NCBI GenBank assembly: GCA_022787085.1
Contig: JALFVE010000040.1
Span: 17,554 to 81,553 of the forward strand
Source: Oscillospiraceae bacterium
GTDB taxonomy: Bacteria > Bacillota > Clostridia > Oscillospirales > Ruminococcaceae
Direction: 5' to 3'
Length of the DNA: 64,000 nt
In this document: positions 1 through 6,948 of the stretch, piece after piece
How positions within the stretch are numbered: the first letter of the stretch is position 1
How the letters are laid out: every line of letters begins with the position of its first letter
Notes under the pieces: generated by a model
What the model saw: only the letters and a program-made list of their open reading frames with translations
What the model was told of the DNA's origin: nothing
Database searches by the model: none
Made by a program: the position numbers and the translations under genes

Positions 1-2
1 TC

Positions 3-1127
3 AGACTTTACAGCGCAGCGGGAATGATGCTTGAAAAGACCTCCCAGCAGATAAAGCGCCTTTCCGATTACTGGGAGAATATCAACCGTCTGAAATTCCC
101 CTTGAATATTCTGGATATCATAGTGGGCGTTCTCAGAGATTTCGGAACATATTTATATCTGGGCGCACTTGCCATCCTGGGAAAAATATCCATCGGAACC
201 TTTTCTCAGATGTTAAGCGCAGGCGGCACTCTTCATTCATCGCTTCAGGCGGTGATAATGGGTGCGCAGGATATTGCCAAGCGCAGCAATTATATGTATG
301 AGATAATCCGTTTTATGGATTACCCTCCCGCCATGGAAAAGGGCAGCAGAAAAATTGAAAATATTAACGGCGGTCACGAGATAGAATTTAAAAACGTATG
401 CTTTTCCTATCCCAAAACGGGAGTTGCCGTGCTGAAGGATGTATCCATAAAGATAAAAGCAGGCGAAAAGCTTTCGGTGGTGGGACTCAACGGAGCGGGA
501 AAGACCACATTTATAAAGCTTCTTTGCAGGCTCTATGATGTTGACAGCGGCGAGATACTTCTTGACGGAGTAAATATCAGGGATTATGATTACGACGAAT
601 ACATGAAGCTTTTCTCGGTGGTATTTCAGGATTTCAGACTTCTTGCATTCTCGGCGGAGGATAATATTCTCTTAGGCAGACATGAGGAAGGCTCCGACAA
701 AATTGTGGACGATCTTTTTGAAAAAACGGGTATCCTTGAAAAGATAAAATCTCTTCCCAAGGGCAGAGATACCATGATGTTCAAGCAGTTTGACAAGGAC
801 GGCGTTGAGCTTTCGGGCGGTCAGCAGCAGAAAATGGCAATTGCACGCGCTCTGTACAAGGACGCTCCCGTAATTATTCTCGACGAGCCAACCGCCGCAC
901 TTGACCCTGTTGCGGAATACGAGATATACCGTCAATTCAACAGCCTTGTAAACGGCAAGACAGCGGTTTACATATCCCACCGCCTTTCCTCCTGCAAATT
1001 CTGCGACAATATCGCCGTTTTCTCCGAGGGAACGGTCAAGGAATACGGCACGCATGATGAGCTTGTTCACAAGACGGACGGAATTTATGCGGAAATGTTC
1101 AAGGCGCAGGCGCAGTATTATGTATGA
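3..1127 (+). CDS. ABC transporter, permease-ATPase fusion (5' end outside window)
   Basis: This is the C-terminal part of an ABC exporter half-transporter. The reading frame is open to the left edge, so the start lies outside the window. The first ~100 residues are the end of the transmembrane domain. The nucleotide-binding domain follows with Walker A GLNGAGKTT, signature LSGGQQQK and Walker B VIILDEP, then a switch histidine in YISHRLSS. This order is that of exporter-type ABC proteins with fused permease and ATPase. The cargo (peptide, lipid or drug) cannot be told from this part. A strong hairpin terminator follows the stop directly, so it is the last gene of its operon. An alternative would be a bacteriocin or peptide exporter; the missing N-terminus would decide. 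Confidence 0.9.
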   Translation, partial: RLYSAAGMMLEKTSQQIKRLSDYWENINRLKFPLNILDIIVGVLRDFGTYLYLGALAILGKISIGTFSQMLSAGGTLHSSLQAVIMGAQDIAKRSNYMYEIIRFMDYPPAMEKGSRKIENINGGHEIEFKNVCFSYPKTGVAVLKDVSIKIKAGEKLSVVGLNGAGKTTFIKLLCRLYDVDSGEILLDGVNIRDYDYDEYMKLFSVVFQDFRLLAFSAEDNILLGRHEEGSDKIVDDLFEKTGILEKIKSLPKGRDTMMFKQFDKDGVELSGGQQQKMAIARALYKDAPVIILDEPTAALDPVAEYEIYRQFNSLVNGKTAVYISHRLSSCKFCDNIAVFSEGTVKEYGTHDELVHKTDGIYAEMFKAQAQYYV

Positions 1128-1128
1128 G

Positions 1129-1167
1129 AAAACCCGCAGGGAATCACAACCCTGCGGGTTTTCTTTT
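1129..1167 (+). terminator. Rho-independent terminator of the ABC gene
   Basis: A perfect 13-bp stem (aaaacccgcaggg / ccctgcgggtttt) with an 8-nt loop is followed by a T-rich run, starting two bases after the stop codon. Confidence 0.9.
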
Positions 1168-1188
1168 GGGCTGTGCTGCCAAAAAAGT

Positions 1189-1656
1189 TCAGAAAAAGCG
1201 GTGAGCATCATCGAAAAACTCTTCCCTTTCGGAAATAAGGTCTTTTAGATGCCGAAGCTTTTCCTCAAGAAGCTTTATTTTCCCGCTGATATCCTCATCG
1301 CTGCTGCTTGAAAAGCCTGCCCAGCCGCCAACATCGGAGCTGATATCCTCATACAGCTTTTTGCAGAAATCAAGCATGGTCATATGGGCGGTATCAATGA
1401 CAATATCCGCTTTATCGGTATATCCGCAGTCATCGTTTTCCACAATAATGTAACAGTTGCAGAAGCTTACCGTACAAACCATTCTCCCGGGCTCAAGGTA
1501 TCCTTTAACGCAGAACGGACATAGGTTCTCTAAGCCGCTGATACTTCTGTCGATCCAGTCAGAAGCTATGTCATCAAGATAGCTGAGATCATATGCATTT
1601 ATACCGTCAAGCTGAAATAATGCCCAGCCATATTCAGGCTTTGACAACATATTCAT
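1189..1656 (-). CDS. hypothetical protein, 155 aa
   Basis: I do not recognise a family. The start MNMLSKPEYG is chosen because AAGGAGATGTG lies just upstream of the ATG; the frame stays open a little further but without a ribosome site. The protein carries a C-x2-C pair (LCPFC) followed by two further cysteines in VSFCNC near its middle, so a bound metal is possible. The N-terminal part has the WALFQLDGI type of pattern seen in small cytoplasmic immunity-like proteins, but that resemblance is weak. The C-terminus is a charged helix (LLEEKLRHLKDLI). It is convergent with the ABC gene and sits downstream of cheV on the same strand. Confidence 0.6.
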   Translation of the reverse strand: MNMLSKPEYGWALFQLDGINAYDLSYLDDIASDWIDRSISGLENLCPFCVKGYLEPGRMVCTVSFCNCYIIVENDDCGYTDKADIVIDTAHMTMLDFCKKLYEDISSDVGGWAGFSSSSDEDISGKIKLLEEKLRHLKDLISEREEFFDDAHRFF

Positions 1657-1725
1657 CACATCTCCTTGTTTATGGTGCACAAAAGCGCCCTTGAAAGAAA
1701 TCAAAAGCGCTTTTTGAAAGCAATA

Positions 1726-2640
1726 TCAGCTTGCAATTATCTTCAGCAGAGTCCTGATAAGCTCTGTGATCTGAGGCTTGGAGAACTGAGCGTCCGCACC
1801 GACGGATTTGCACTTTCTTATCATCTGCTCGTCGATAAGAGATGAGAACAGAATAACGGGGATATGATTTAAAACAGGATCGTCCTTTATGAGCTTTGTA
1901 AGCCTGTGACCGTCCATCTGAGGCATTTCGATATCGCTTATCACACAGGCAATGTTGTCGGTGATATTATCGGCAGTGCAGCGTGCCTTGAAGGTGTTCA
2001 CATAATCCCATGCGTCCTGACCGTTCTGGAAGGAAACGATATTCTTGAAGCCTGTGTCCGCAAGAGTATCGGTTATCATCTTGTTAAGGAAGGGAGAATC
2101 ATCCGCAACAACAATGCGCTTGTTGCCTGCGTCAATGCTCGCCTTTTCAACGCTGGAAAGACCGGTGGTGTCGATACCGTTGCTGCGGTTGAGATCGGAA
2201 ACGATCTTCTCGAAATCAAGTATCATAAGTATCTTGCCGTTGATCTTTGCAACGCCTGTGGAAATTCCCATGCCGTCCTGACCGCCCGAAACAGCCGGAG
2301 GCTCAACGATATCCGTCCATGAAATAGTCTGAAAGCCCTTTACCGCCGTAACGTGGAACGCCACAACTATCTGATTGAACTGGCACACGATAAAGGTCTT
2401 TCGGGAATTTGTCTGGGGAACGTTCAGTACCTTATGCAGGTCGATAACGGAGATCAGCTTGTCTCTGGGAAGGAAAACGCCCTCCACCACATCAGGCCCG
2501 TTGGGAACGGGAGTGATCTCCTGATCGGTCATAATTTCGCTGACCTTGGCGATATTGATGCCGTAGCTGTTGTTTCCCACAGTATATTCAAGGAGCTGAA
2601 GCTCGTTGGTACCGCTTTCAAGAAGAATTTTAGTGTCCAT
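1726..2640 (-). CDS. cheV: CheV-type chemotaxis coupling protein (CheW + receiver)
   Basis: The first ~160 residues form a CheW-like coupling domain (LLEYTVGNNSYGINIAKVSEI). It is followed by a response-regulator receiver domain with the acidic pocket VVADDSPFL, the phospho-acceptor aspartate in CVISDIEMP and the conserved lysine in QFSKPQ. The length (304 aa) fits CheV. CheV links chemoreceptors to the CheA kinase and tunes adaptation through phosphorylation. It stands alone here, away from a che operon. A chemoreceptor gene at 26678-28639 in the same window could be one of its partners, which is inference. The start is preceded by AAAGGATGG. Confidence 0.93.
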   Translation of the reverse strand: MDTKILLESGTNELQLLEYTVGNNSYGINIAKVSEIMTDQEITPVPNGPDVVEGVFLPRDKLISVIDLHKVLNVPQTNSRKTFIVCQFNQIVVAFHVTAVKGFQTISWTDIVEPPAVSGGQDGMGISTGVAKINGKILMILDFEKIVSDLNRSNGIDTTGLSSVEKASIDAGNKRIVVADDSPFLNKMITDTLADTGFKNIVSFQNGQDAWDYVNTFKARCTADNITDNIACVISDIEMPQMDGHRLTKLIKDDPVLNHIPVILFSSLIDEQMIRKCKSVGADAQFSKPQITELIRTLLKIIAS

Positions 2641-2744
2641 ATATGTACCATCCTTTCGGAGAAATTCCTTGTATTTATTTTATCACAATTTTTCAAAGCA
2701 ATTGTTAATTTTTTGAAAACTTTGTTTAAAATGCATAATTTATC

Positions 2745-3938
2745 TTATTTTGCCGTTGTCTCGGCTATAACAATTGCCTGCTGCTCAAGCTCATAGAATC
2801 TTTTCTCAAAATCCTCCATTTTAAAGGGAACAATTCCGTAAAGAGGGTCGTTCACATACACAACCTTTTTGGTCAGATCATACCCCGTGAGAAGAACGCA
2901 ATGCTCGTTTCCCACCCATGTAACGGTATTTCCCGTCTCGGGATCCGTCCACGAAGAGCCCTCAAAGGTGGGGAGCATTTTGTTAGAGGTCCACACGATA
3001 ACGGGATAGCCCATATCCACATAGCCGTACAGCGCCGAAGGAGGGCAGCCTGTGAGATCTGTCACTTCAAAGCTCCTCGTGGGAATCGTTGCAAAGAATT
3101 TCTCGGCGCATCTGACCAGAACACCCGCATAGCAGCCGTATGCCTTTTTCTCTCTGGGATCGCCCACAAAAACCTTGCGGTAATCGGCAGCCCGATACTC
3201 CCCCTTGTCAAGAAAAACGTCCGCAAGAACGGTCTTTTTTATCTTTATTCCATAATGATTGATCGCCATTGTCAGGCTTGTGACCTCGCAGCCTGTAGGA
3301 AGCTCGGGAAGCTGTTTTACAAGCGGGACCCGAATGACAGCACTCTCAGAAAGCTTCTTGACGGGAACAAGAACATTTAAAGCCATTGAAGCGATATGAG
3401 GCTCCTCGGCGCAGCGGACATATATGCAGTGCTCCCCCGCATGAAAGCCCCGCAGCAGGGTTTCCTCACCCGCGGCGGGAGTCCATGACCTGCCGCCGTC
3501 GCAGGATATGAGATATGTGCGTTCGGGGCTGTAATTTCTTATTCTGACGGATATTTCGCCGTCTCCCAAAGCTTCCTCCGCAAAGCCCGCAGCGGATATA
3601 AAAATCTCGTTTCCCCGAGGAATACCGCTGCTCCCGACCACCGCAGTCTTCACCTCGGAAAGCTCACCGCCGCCGTACATCACCCGAAGCTGATAGGTAC
3701 CGTCGGGAAGATAGGGAAAGGTAAAGGGCATTTTCGCATCAAAATAAGTCATTCCCCCGTCAAGGCTCAGCCGATATCCTCCCGCCACGCCGTCGGTAAC
3801 GAAAACCGTAACGGAGCTGCCCCTGACGGTATAGCCGAAGTGAGATTCAAATGCGCAGACTCTCACTCCGAAAAATCCGACGGCAATTATGAAAAAGCCT
3901 GCGGTGAACAATAATTTCCTTAACATAGCAGTCCTCAT
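2745..3938 (-). CDS. secreted C39-like cysteine peptidase
   Basis: The N-terminus has a positive start and a hydrophobic core (LLFTAGFFIIAVGFFG), so it is exported or membrane anchored. Residues ~30-190 look like two beta-sandwich repeats with YxL-DGG motifs (YRLSLDGGMTYF, YLISCDGGRSW). The C-terminal ~190 residues match the peptidase_C39_2 fold: the nucleophile cysteine in ELPTGCEVTSL, the histidine in NEHCVLLTGYD and the aspartate in VNDPLYG. Family knowledge suggests peptide or peptidoglycan cleavage outside the membrane. It overlaps the preceding gene by four bases (ATGA), so both are translated together. A second methionine four codons in is an alternative start. Confidence 0.85.
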   Translation of the reverse strand: MRTAMLRKLLFTAGFFIIAVGFFGVRVCAFESHFGYTVRGSSVTVFVTDGVAGGYRLSLDGGMTYFDAKMPFTFPYLPDGTYQLRVMYGGGELSEVKTAVVGSSGIPRGNEIFISAAGFAEEALGDGEISVRIRNYSPERTYLISCDGGRSWTPAAGEETLLRGFHAGEHCIYVRCAEEPHIASMALNVLVPVKKLSESAVIRVPLVKQLPELPTGCEVTSLTMAINHYGIKIKKTVLADVFLDKGEYRAADYRKVFVGDPREKKAYGCYAGVLVRCAEKFFATIPTRSFEVTDLTGCPPSALYGYVDMGYPVIVWTSNKMLPTFEGSSWTDPETGNTVTWVGNEHCVLLTGYDLTKKVVYVNDPLYGIVPFKMEDFEKRFYELEQQAIVIAETTAK

Positions 3939-4543
3939 TTTACAGGGGTCTTTTCCCAGCTGTCAAGCCTTCTGCCGATGTCGCCCGAGTAGCCCGAAAT
4001 TCGGAAAACAGCAGTGTATGAATCCCCATCCTCATATATCATGCAGGACATTTTAGGATCGCCGATATTAACATAGCAGTCGCCGTAAACATAATCGGGA
4101 ACGACTCCCTCATGGGGATAAACCGTCATTCTGATATCCTTTTCGGGGTCGCCGAAGGGAAATGGAATAAAGCTTTCGGGAAATTCCTCATCATCAGCCA
4201 TCCCCTCGGGAAGGGAAAATGCGGCATAAAAGCTGTTGCCGTCAAAATTCCTGTGGAGCCTTGCATATAAAAGCTCCGCTCCCTCGGGAGGCGAAAGCAT
4301 AGGTATCTCGCAAATGACCGCTGCCTGCTCCTCGGGTGTGAGGGCATCAGAATACAGCGCATAGGAAAAATAAATATTCCCCTTGATAAGCTGCCAGCCC
4401 ACATAAAGCACAGCAAATATCAGCAGAGAAAGGAAGGTATAAAGCTTGTTTTTCGGGTCAACGGGGGGACGTCCCTCGTCCTCGTCATGCACTTCTGCCC
4501 CGTCCTCGGGAGGCAGTGGCTCATTTTTTATTTCATCGCTCAT
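3935..4543 (-). CDS. single-pass membrane protein, unknown function
   Basis: An acidic, proline-rich cytoplasmic N-terminus (EDGAEVHDEDEGRPP) is followed by one transmembrane helix (FLSLLIFAVLYVGWQLI) and an extracytoplasmic domain of about 130 residues. The start MSDEIK is chosen over an ATG seven codons upstream because AGGAG lies eight bases before it. No family is recognised. It is translationally coupled to the C39-like peptidase downstream, so a shared extracytoplasmic role such as presenting or restraining the peptidase is a reasonable guess. Confidence 0.75.
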   Translation of the reverse strand: MSDEIKNEPLPPEDGAEVHDEDEGRPPVDPKNKLYTFLSLLIFAVLYVGWQLIKGNIYFSYALYSDALTPEEQAAVICEIPMLSPPEGAELLYARLHRNFDGNSFYAAFSLPEGMADDEEFPESFIPFPFGDPEKDIRMTVYPHEGVVPDYVYGDCYVNIGDPKMSCMIYEDGDSYTAVFRISGYSGDIGRRLDSWEKTPVK

Positions 4544-4663
4544 AGAAAAAACTCCTGTTCTCATAAATAACAGAAATAATTATACCATATATTTTCGGGA
4601 TTTGCAACTATAAAAAGGGATTATCCCAAATTGTAAACAAATTATTACATTAAGCAAAACCCC

Positions 4664-4692
4664 TTGCCTTTTTTTCGGAGATATGATATAAT
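4664..4692 (+). promoter_or_regulatory. promoter of tRNA-Ser
   Basis: TTGCCT and TATAAT are separated by 17 bases; the tRNA starts 18 bases after the -10 box. Confidence 0.8.
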
Positions 4693-4710
4693 ATTATAGT
4701 TGATTCAGAT

Positions 4711-4799
4711 GGAGACGTATCGAAGTGGTCATAACGGGGCTGACTCGAAATCAGTTAGGGAGTGATCCCCCGCGAGTTCGAATCTCGCCGTCTCCGCCA
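4711..4799 (+). tRNA. tRNA-Ser (anticodon CGA)
   Basis: The acceptor stem GGAGACG pairs with CGTCTCC and the CCA end is encoded. The anticodon arm gctga-ctcgaaa-tcagt gives CGA. The long variable arm (gggagtgatccccc) and the length of 89 nt are typical of a class II serine tRNA. The T arm carries gttcgaatc. Confidence 0.95.
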
Positions 4800-4800
4800 G

Positions 4801-4840
4801 AAAAGCTTGTATTCCTTTTTTCGGGATACAAGCTTTTTTA
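4801..4840 (+). terminator. terminator of tRNA-Ser
   Basis: A stem of about 14 bp (aaaagcttgtat... / ...atacaagctttt) with a T run follows the tRNA directly. Confidence 0.85.
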
Positions 4841-4938
4841 TTTGCATGATAATTATATTTAGTCAATAAATTTTTCTGTCGGCATGGCGGCAGATTTTGG
4901 ATAAATCAACAAAAATATCCATCTCCACAAATTAACCT

Positions 4939-4967
4939 TTGACAAGCCTGTGATTTGATGCTATAAT
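4939..4967 (+). promoter_or_regulatory. promoter of the his leader / hisS transcript
   Basis: A perfect TTGACA and a perfect TATAAT are separated by 17 bases. The start of transcription should fall near 4974, about 24 bases before the leader peptide ATG. Confidence 0.88.
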
Positions 4968-4997
4968 GTGTTTAAACTATTTACAGGAGAGATCATT

Positions 4998-5033
4998 ATG
5001 CCTTACATTTTCCATCATCACCATAGCCATTGA
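4998..5033 (+). CDS. histidine leader peptide MPYIFHHHHSH
   Basis: An 11-codon reading frame starts at an ATG with AGGAGA seven bases upstream. It encodes Met-Pro-Tyr-Ile-Phe, four histidines, Ser, His, then TGA. Five of eleven codons are histidine, four of them consecutive. It lies between a consensus promoter and a histidyl-tRNA synthetase-family gene, followed by mutually exclusive hairpins. This is the architecture of transcription attenuation: when charged tRNA-His is short, the ribosome stalls on the His codons and prevents terminator formation. The peptide itself probably has no function beyond being translated. It is much too short to be called by usual gene finders. Confidence 0.88.
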   Translation: MPYIFHHHHSH

Positions 5034-5138
5034 CGGTTACACCCATGAAATTTTCGGGTATAGCCGTTTTCCGCTATGCCCGTGATGATGAAGAAGGCTT
5101 TTTTCACCGCTGCGGGTATTCCCACAGCGGTATTTTTA
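5034..5138 (+). promoter_or_regulatory. histidine-dependent transcription attenuator
   Basis: Four pairing segments follow the leader peptide. Segment 1 (5034-5044) pairs with segment 2 (5056-5066) in 10 of 11 positions. Segment 2 (5055-5064) can instead pair with segment 3 (5073-5082) over 10 bp with one G-U. Segment 3 (~5075-5082) can also pair with 5112-5118. The last hairpin (5108-5117 with 5121-5130, ten positions with one C-A mismatch, loop tatt) is followed by tatttttattt and is the terminator. A ribosome stalled at the His codons covers segment 1 and allows the 2:3 form. How 2:3 disfavours the terminator is inferred from the layout, not folded computationally. Confidence 0.8.
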
Positions 5139-5161
5139 TTTATAAGAAAGGACAAAAAAAT

Positions 5162-6382
5162 ATGAAGATCGAAAGCTTAAAGGGAACGAGGGATTTTCTG
5201 CCATCTCAGGCAGCGCTCAGGGAATATATGGAGGAGACTATCCTTTCATGCTATCGTGAGAACGGATTCAGACGGATAATGACCCCCGCCATCGAGGATA
5301 TCGAAAATCTTGACAAAAGCGACGGCGGAGAAAATCTTAATCTGATATTTCGCATAATGAAGCGGGGCGACAAGCTGGAAAAGGCGCTTGAAACGGGCGG
5401 CGAGCTTTGCGATATGGGGCTCAGATACGACCTGACCCTTCCCCTCAGCAGGTATTACTGCGCAAACAGAGCAAAGCTTGAAATGCCCTTCAAATGTATT
5501 CAGCTGGACAGAGTCTACCGTGCCGAGCGTCCCCAGAAGGGCAGGCTGAGAGAATTTGTTCAGTGCGATATCGACATTATCGGGGACAGCTCCCCGAACT
5601 GCGAGGCTGAGCTTATAACCGTCACCGCCAAGGCTCTGAGCCGTCTTGATATCGGCAGCTTCACCGTCAGGATAAACGACAGACGGATATTAAATTCCAC
5701 GCTTTTGAAATGCGGCTTTGCCGAAGAACAGCTCACATCGGTCTGCATAAGCCTTGACAAGCTTGATAAGATAGGCGCCGAGGGCGTTGCACAGGAGCTT
5801 TCGGATAAGGGCTTTTCGGCAGGCGCAATAAATTCACTTTCGGAAATTTTCAGAAGGCTCCCCCTCTCCGCCGACGAGATATCCGAGCTTGCGGGAGAAG
5901 AGGCTGCTGCGGGCATGATTAGCATAATAAAAAGCGCCGAGGCTCTTTCCGAGGGCAAATTCACAATCGAACCCGACCTTTCCCTTGTAAGAGGACAGGG
6001 CTATTACACCGGAACTGTTTTTGAGATAAAAAGCGACAAATTCAGCGGCTCTGTGGCAGGGGGCGGAAGATATGACGGACTTATCGGCAAATTCATCGGG
6101 GAAAATATCCCCGCCTGCGGATTTTCCATCGGCTTCGAGCGGATATTCGAGATACTTTCGGAAATGGGACGTCAGGGCAGCGGCAGAAAGCGGATTGCAT
6201 ATATTTACAGCGGCGATTTCCCTGCTGCATTTGCTGCGGCTGAAAAGCTCAGAGCCGAATATGATGTTTCCATGTTTTTAAGACCGAAAAAGATGAAATC
6301 CTTCCTTGACAGGCTTGCCGCCTCGGGCTTTTCGGGCTTCGCAACAGAGTCCGATGAGGACATAAGATTATTTTCTGAATAA
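5162..6382 (+). CDS. hisS: histidine--tRNA ligase family protein
   Basis: The protein (406 aa) has the class II synthetase signature of HisRS: KGTRDF near the N-terminus, motif 2 RVYRAERPQKGRLREFVQ, the histidine-specific loop as LVRGQGYYTGTVFE, and motif 3 GGGRYDGL...GFSIGFERI. Retention of the arginine in LVRG argues for a true synthetase over the regulatory paralogue HisZ, which usually lacks it. The loop reads RGQGYYTG where RGLDYYT is usual, and the C-terminal anticodon-binding domain is short, so a HisZ-like or second-copy role is not excluded. Translation starts at the ATG after AAAGGACAAAAAAAT; the frame is open further upstream but through the attenuator. No other his genes follow. 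Confidence 0.87.
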   Translation: MKIESLKGTRDFLPSQAALREYMEETILSCYRENGFRRIMTPAIEDIENLDKSDGGENLNLIFRIMKRGDKLEKALETGGELCDMGLRYDLTLPLSRYYCANRAKLEMPFKCIQLDRVYRAERPQKGRLREFVQCDIDIIGDSSPNCEAELITVTAKALSRLDIGSFTVRINDRRILNSTLLKCGFAEEQLTSVCISLDKLDKIGAEGVAQELSDKGFSAGAINSLSEIFRRLPLSADEISELAGEEAAAGMISIIKSAEALSEGKFTIEPDLSLVRGQGYYTGTVFEIKSDKFSGSVAGGGRYDGLIGKFIGENIPACGFSIGFERIFEILSEMGRQGSGRKRIAYIYSGDFPAAFAAAEKLRAEYDVSMFLRPKKMKSFLDRLAASGFSGFATESDEDIRLFSE

Positions 6383-6391
6383 ATGAATAAT

Positions 6392-6426
6392 CTCCGTTCG
6401 CTTTGAATAAGCTTTATCGAACGGAG
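6392..6426 (+). promoter_or_regulatory. hairpin sequestering the tspO ribosome site
   Basis: A perfect 9-bp stem (ctccgttcg 6392-6400 with cgaacggag 6418-6426) ends inside the GGAGG that serves tspO at 6434. In the folded state the Shine-Dalgarno would be paired. It could control translation or reduce read-through from hisS. What, if anything, opens the stem is unknown. Confidence 0.55.
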
Positions 6427-6433
6427 GCGAAGC

Positions 6434-6904
6434 ATGAAAAAGCATAAGATAACCGATATTCTTATATATATTTTTTCGGCAGAGCTGGCAGGTGCTTTGT
6501 CCGCACTGCTTTCGGGTGGATTTTCGGATTTCTTTGAAAAATTCAAAGAACCTCCATTGCTGCCGCCCTCATGGCTTTTTCCCATTGTGTGGACTATATT
6601 ATATGCCGTAATGGGAGCTTCCGCATATATTGTGTCCGTTTCGGACAACGACAGTGCGGCAAAAAATGCATTGAATGTATATTGGATACAGCTTGGAGTG
6701 AATTTTCTCTGGAGCATTGTGTTCTTTAGGTTTGAAGCGCCGTGGGCAGCTTTCGGAGTAATAATTCTGCTGCTAATACTTATAATCATAATGATCGCTC
6801 TATTTTGGAAAGCAAGTCCGGTTGCAGCAATAATGAATATACCCTATCTGCTGTGGGTTATTTTTGCTTCGTATCTGAATTTTCAGACAGCACTTATTAA
6901 CTAA
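6434..6904 (+). CDS. tspO: TspO/MBR family membrane protein
   Basis: Five hydrophobic segments in 156 residues and the motifs PPLLPPSWLFPIVWTILYA, GASAYIV and NFLWSIVFF place it in the TspO/peripheral benzodiazepine receptor family. The family binds porphyrins or cholesterol and acts in tetrapyrrole handling and stress. The N-terminus may be slightly degenerate compared with longer homologues. It is about 50 bases downstream of hisS and probably co-transcribed at low level. A 17-bp hairpin follows the stop. Confidence 0.92.
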   Translation: MKKHKITDILIYIFSAELAGALSALLSGGFSDFFEKFKEPPLLPPSWLFPIVWTILYAVMGASAYIVSVSDNDSAAKNALNVYWIQLGVNFLWSIVFFRFEAPWAAFGVIILLLILIIIMIALFWKASPVAAIMNIPYLLWVIFASYLNFQTALIN

Positions 6905-6948
6905 AGCTGCGCCCGTATTTCTCATTTTGTGAAATACGGGCGCAGCTA
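6905..6948. terminator. bidirectional terminator between tspO and the metH-like gene
   Basis: A perfect 17-bp stem (agctgcgcccgtatttc / gaaatacgggcgcagct) with a 9-nt loop sits between convergent genes; its right end touches the stop of the following gene. Confidence 0.85.

Noticed and set aside
672..1211. 179-codon frame antisense to the ABC gene
   Set aside because: It is a shadow of the ATPase domain and has no own ribosome site.
5162..6382. HisZ (ATP-phosphoribosyltransferase regulatory subunit) instead of HisS
   Set aside because: The LVRG arginine and motif 2/3 are kept and no hisG follows; HisZ remains a minor alternative.
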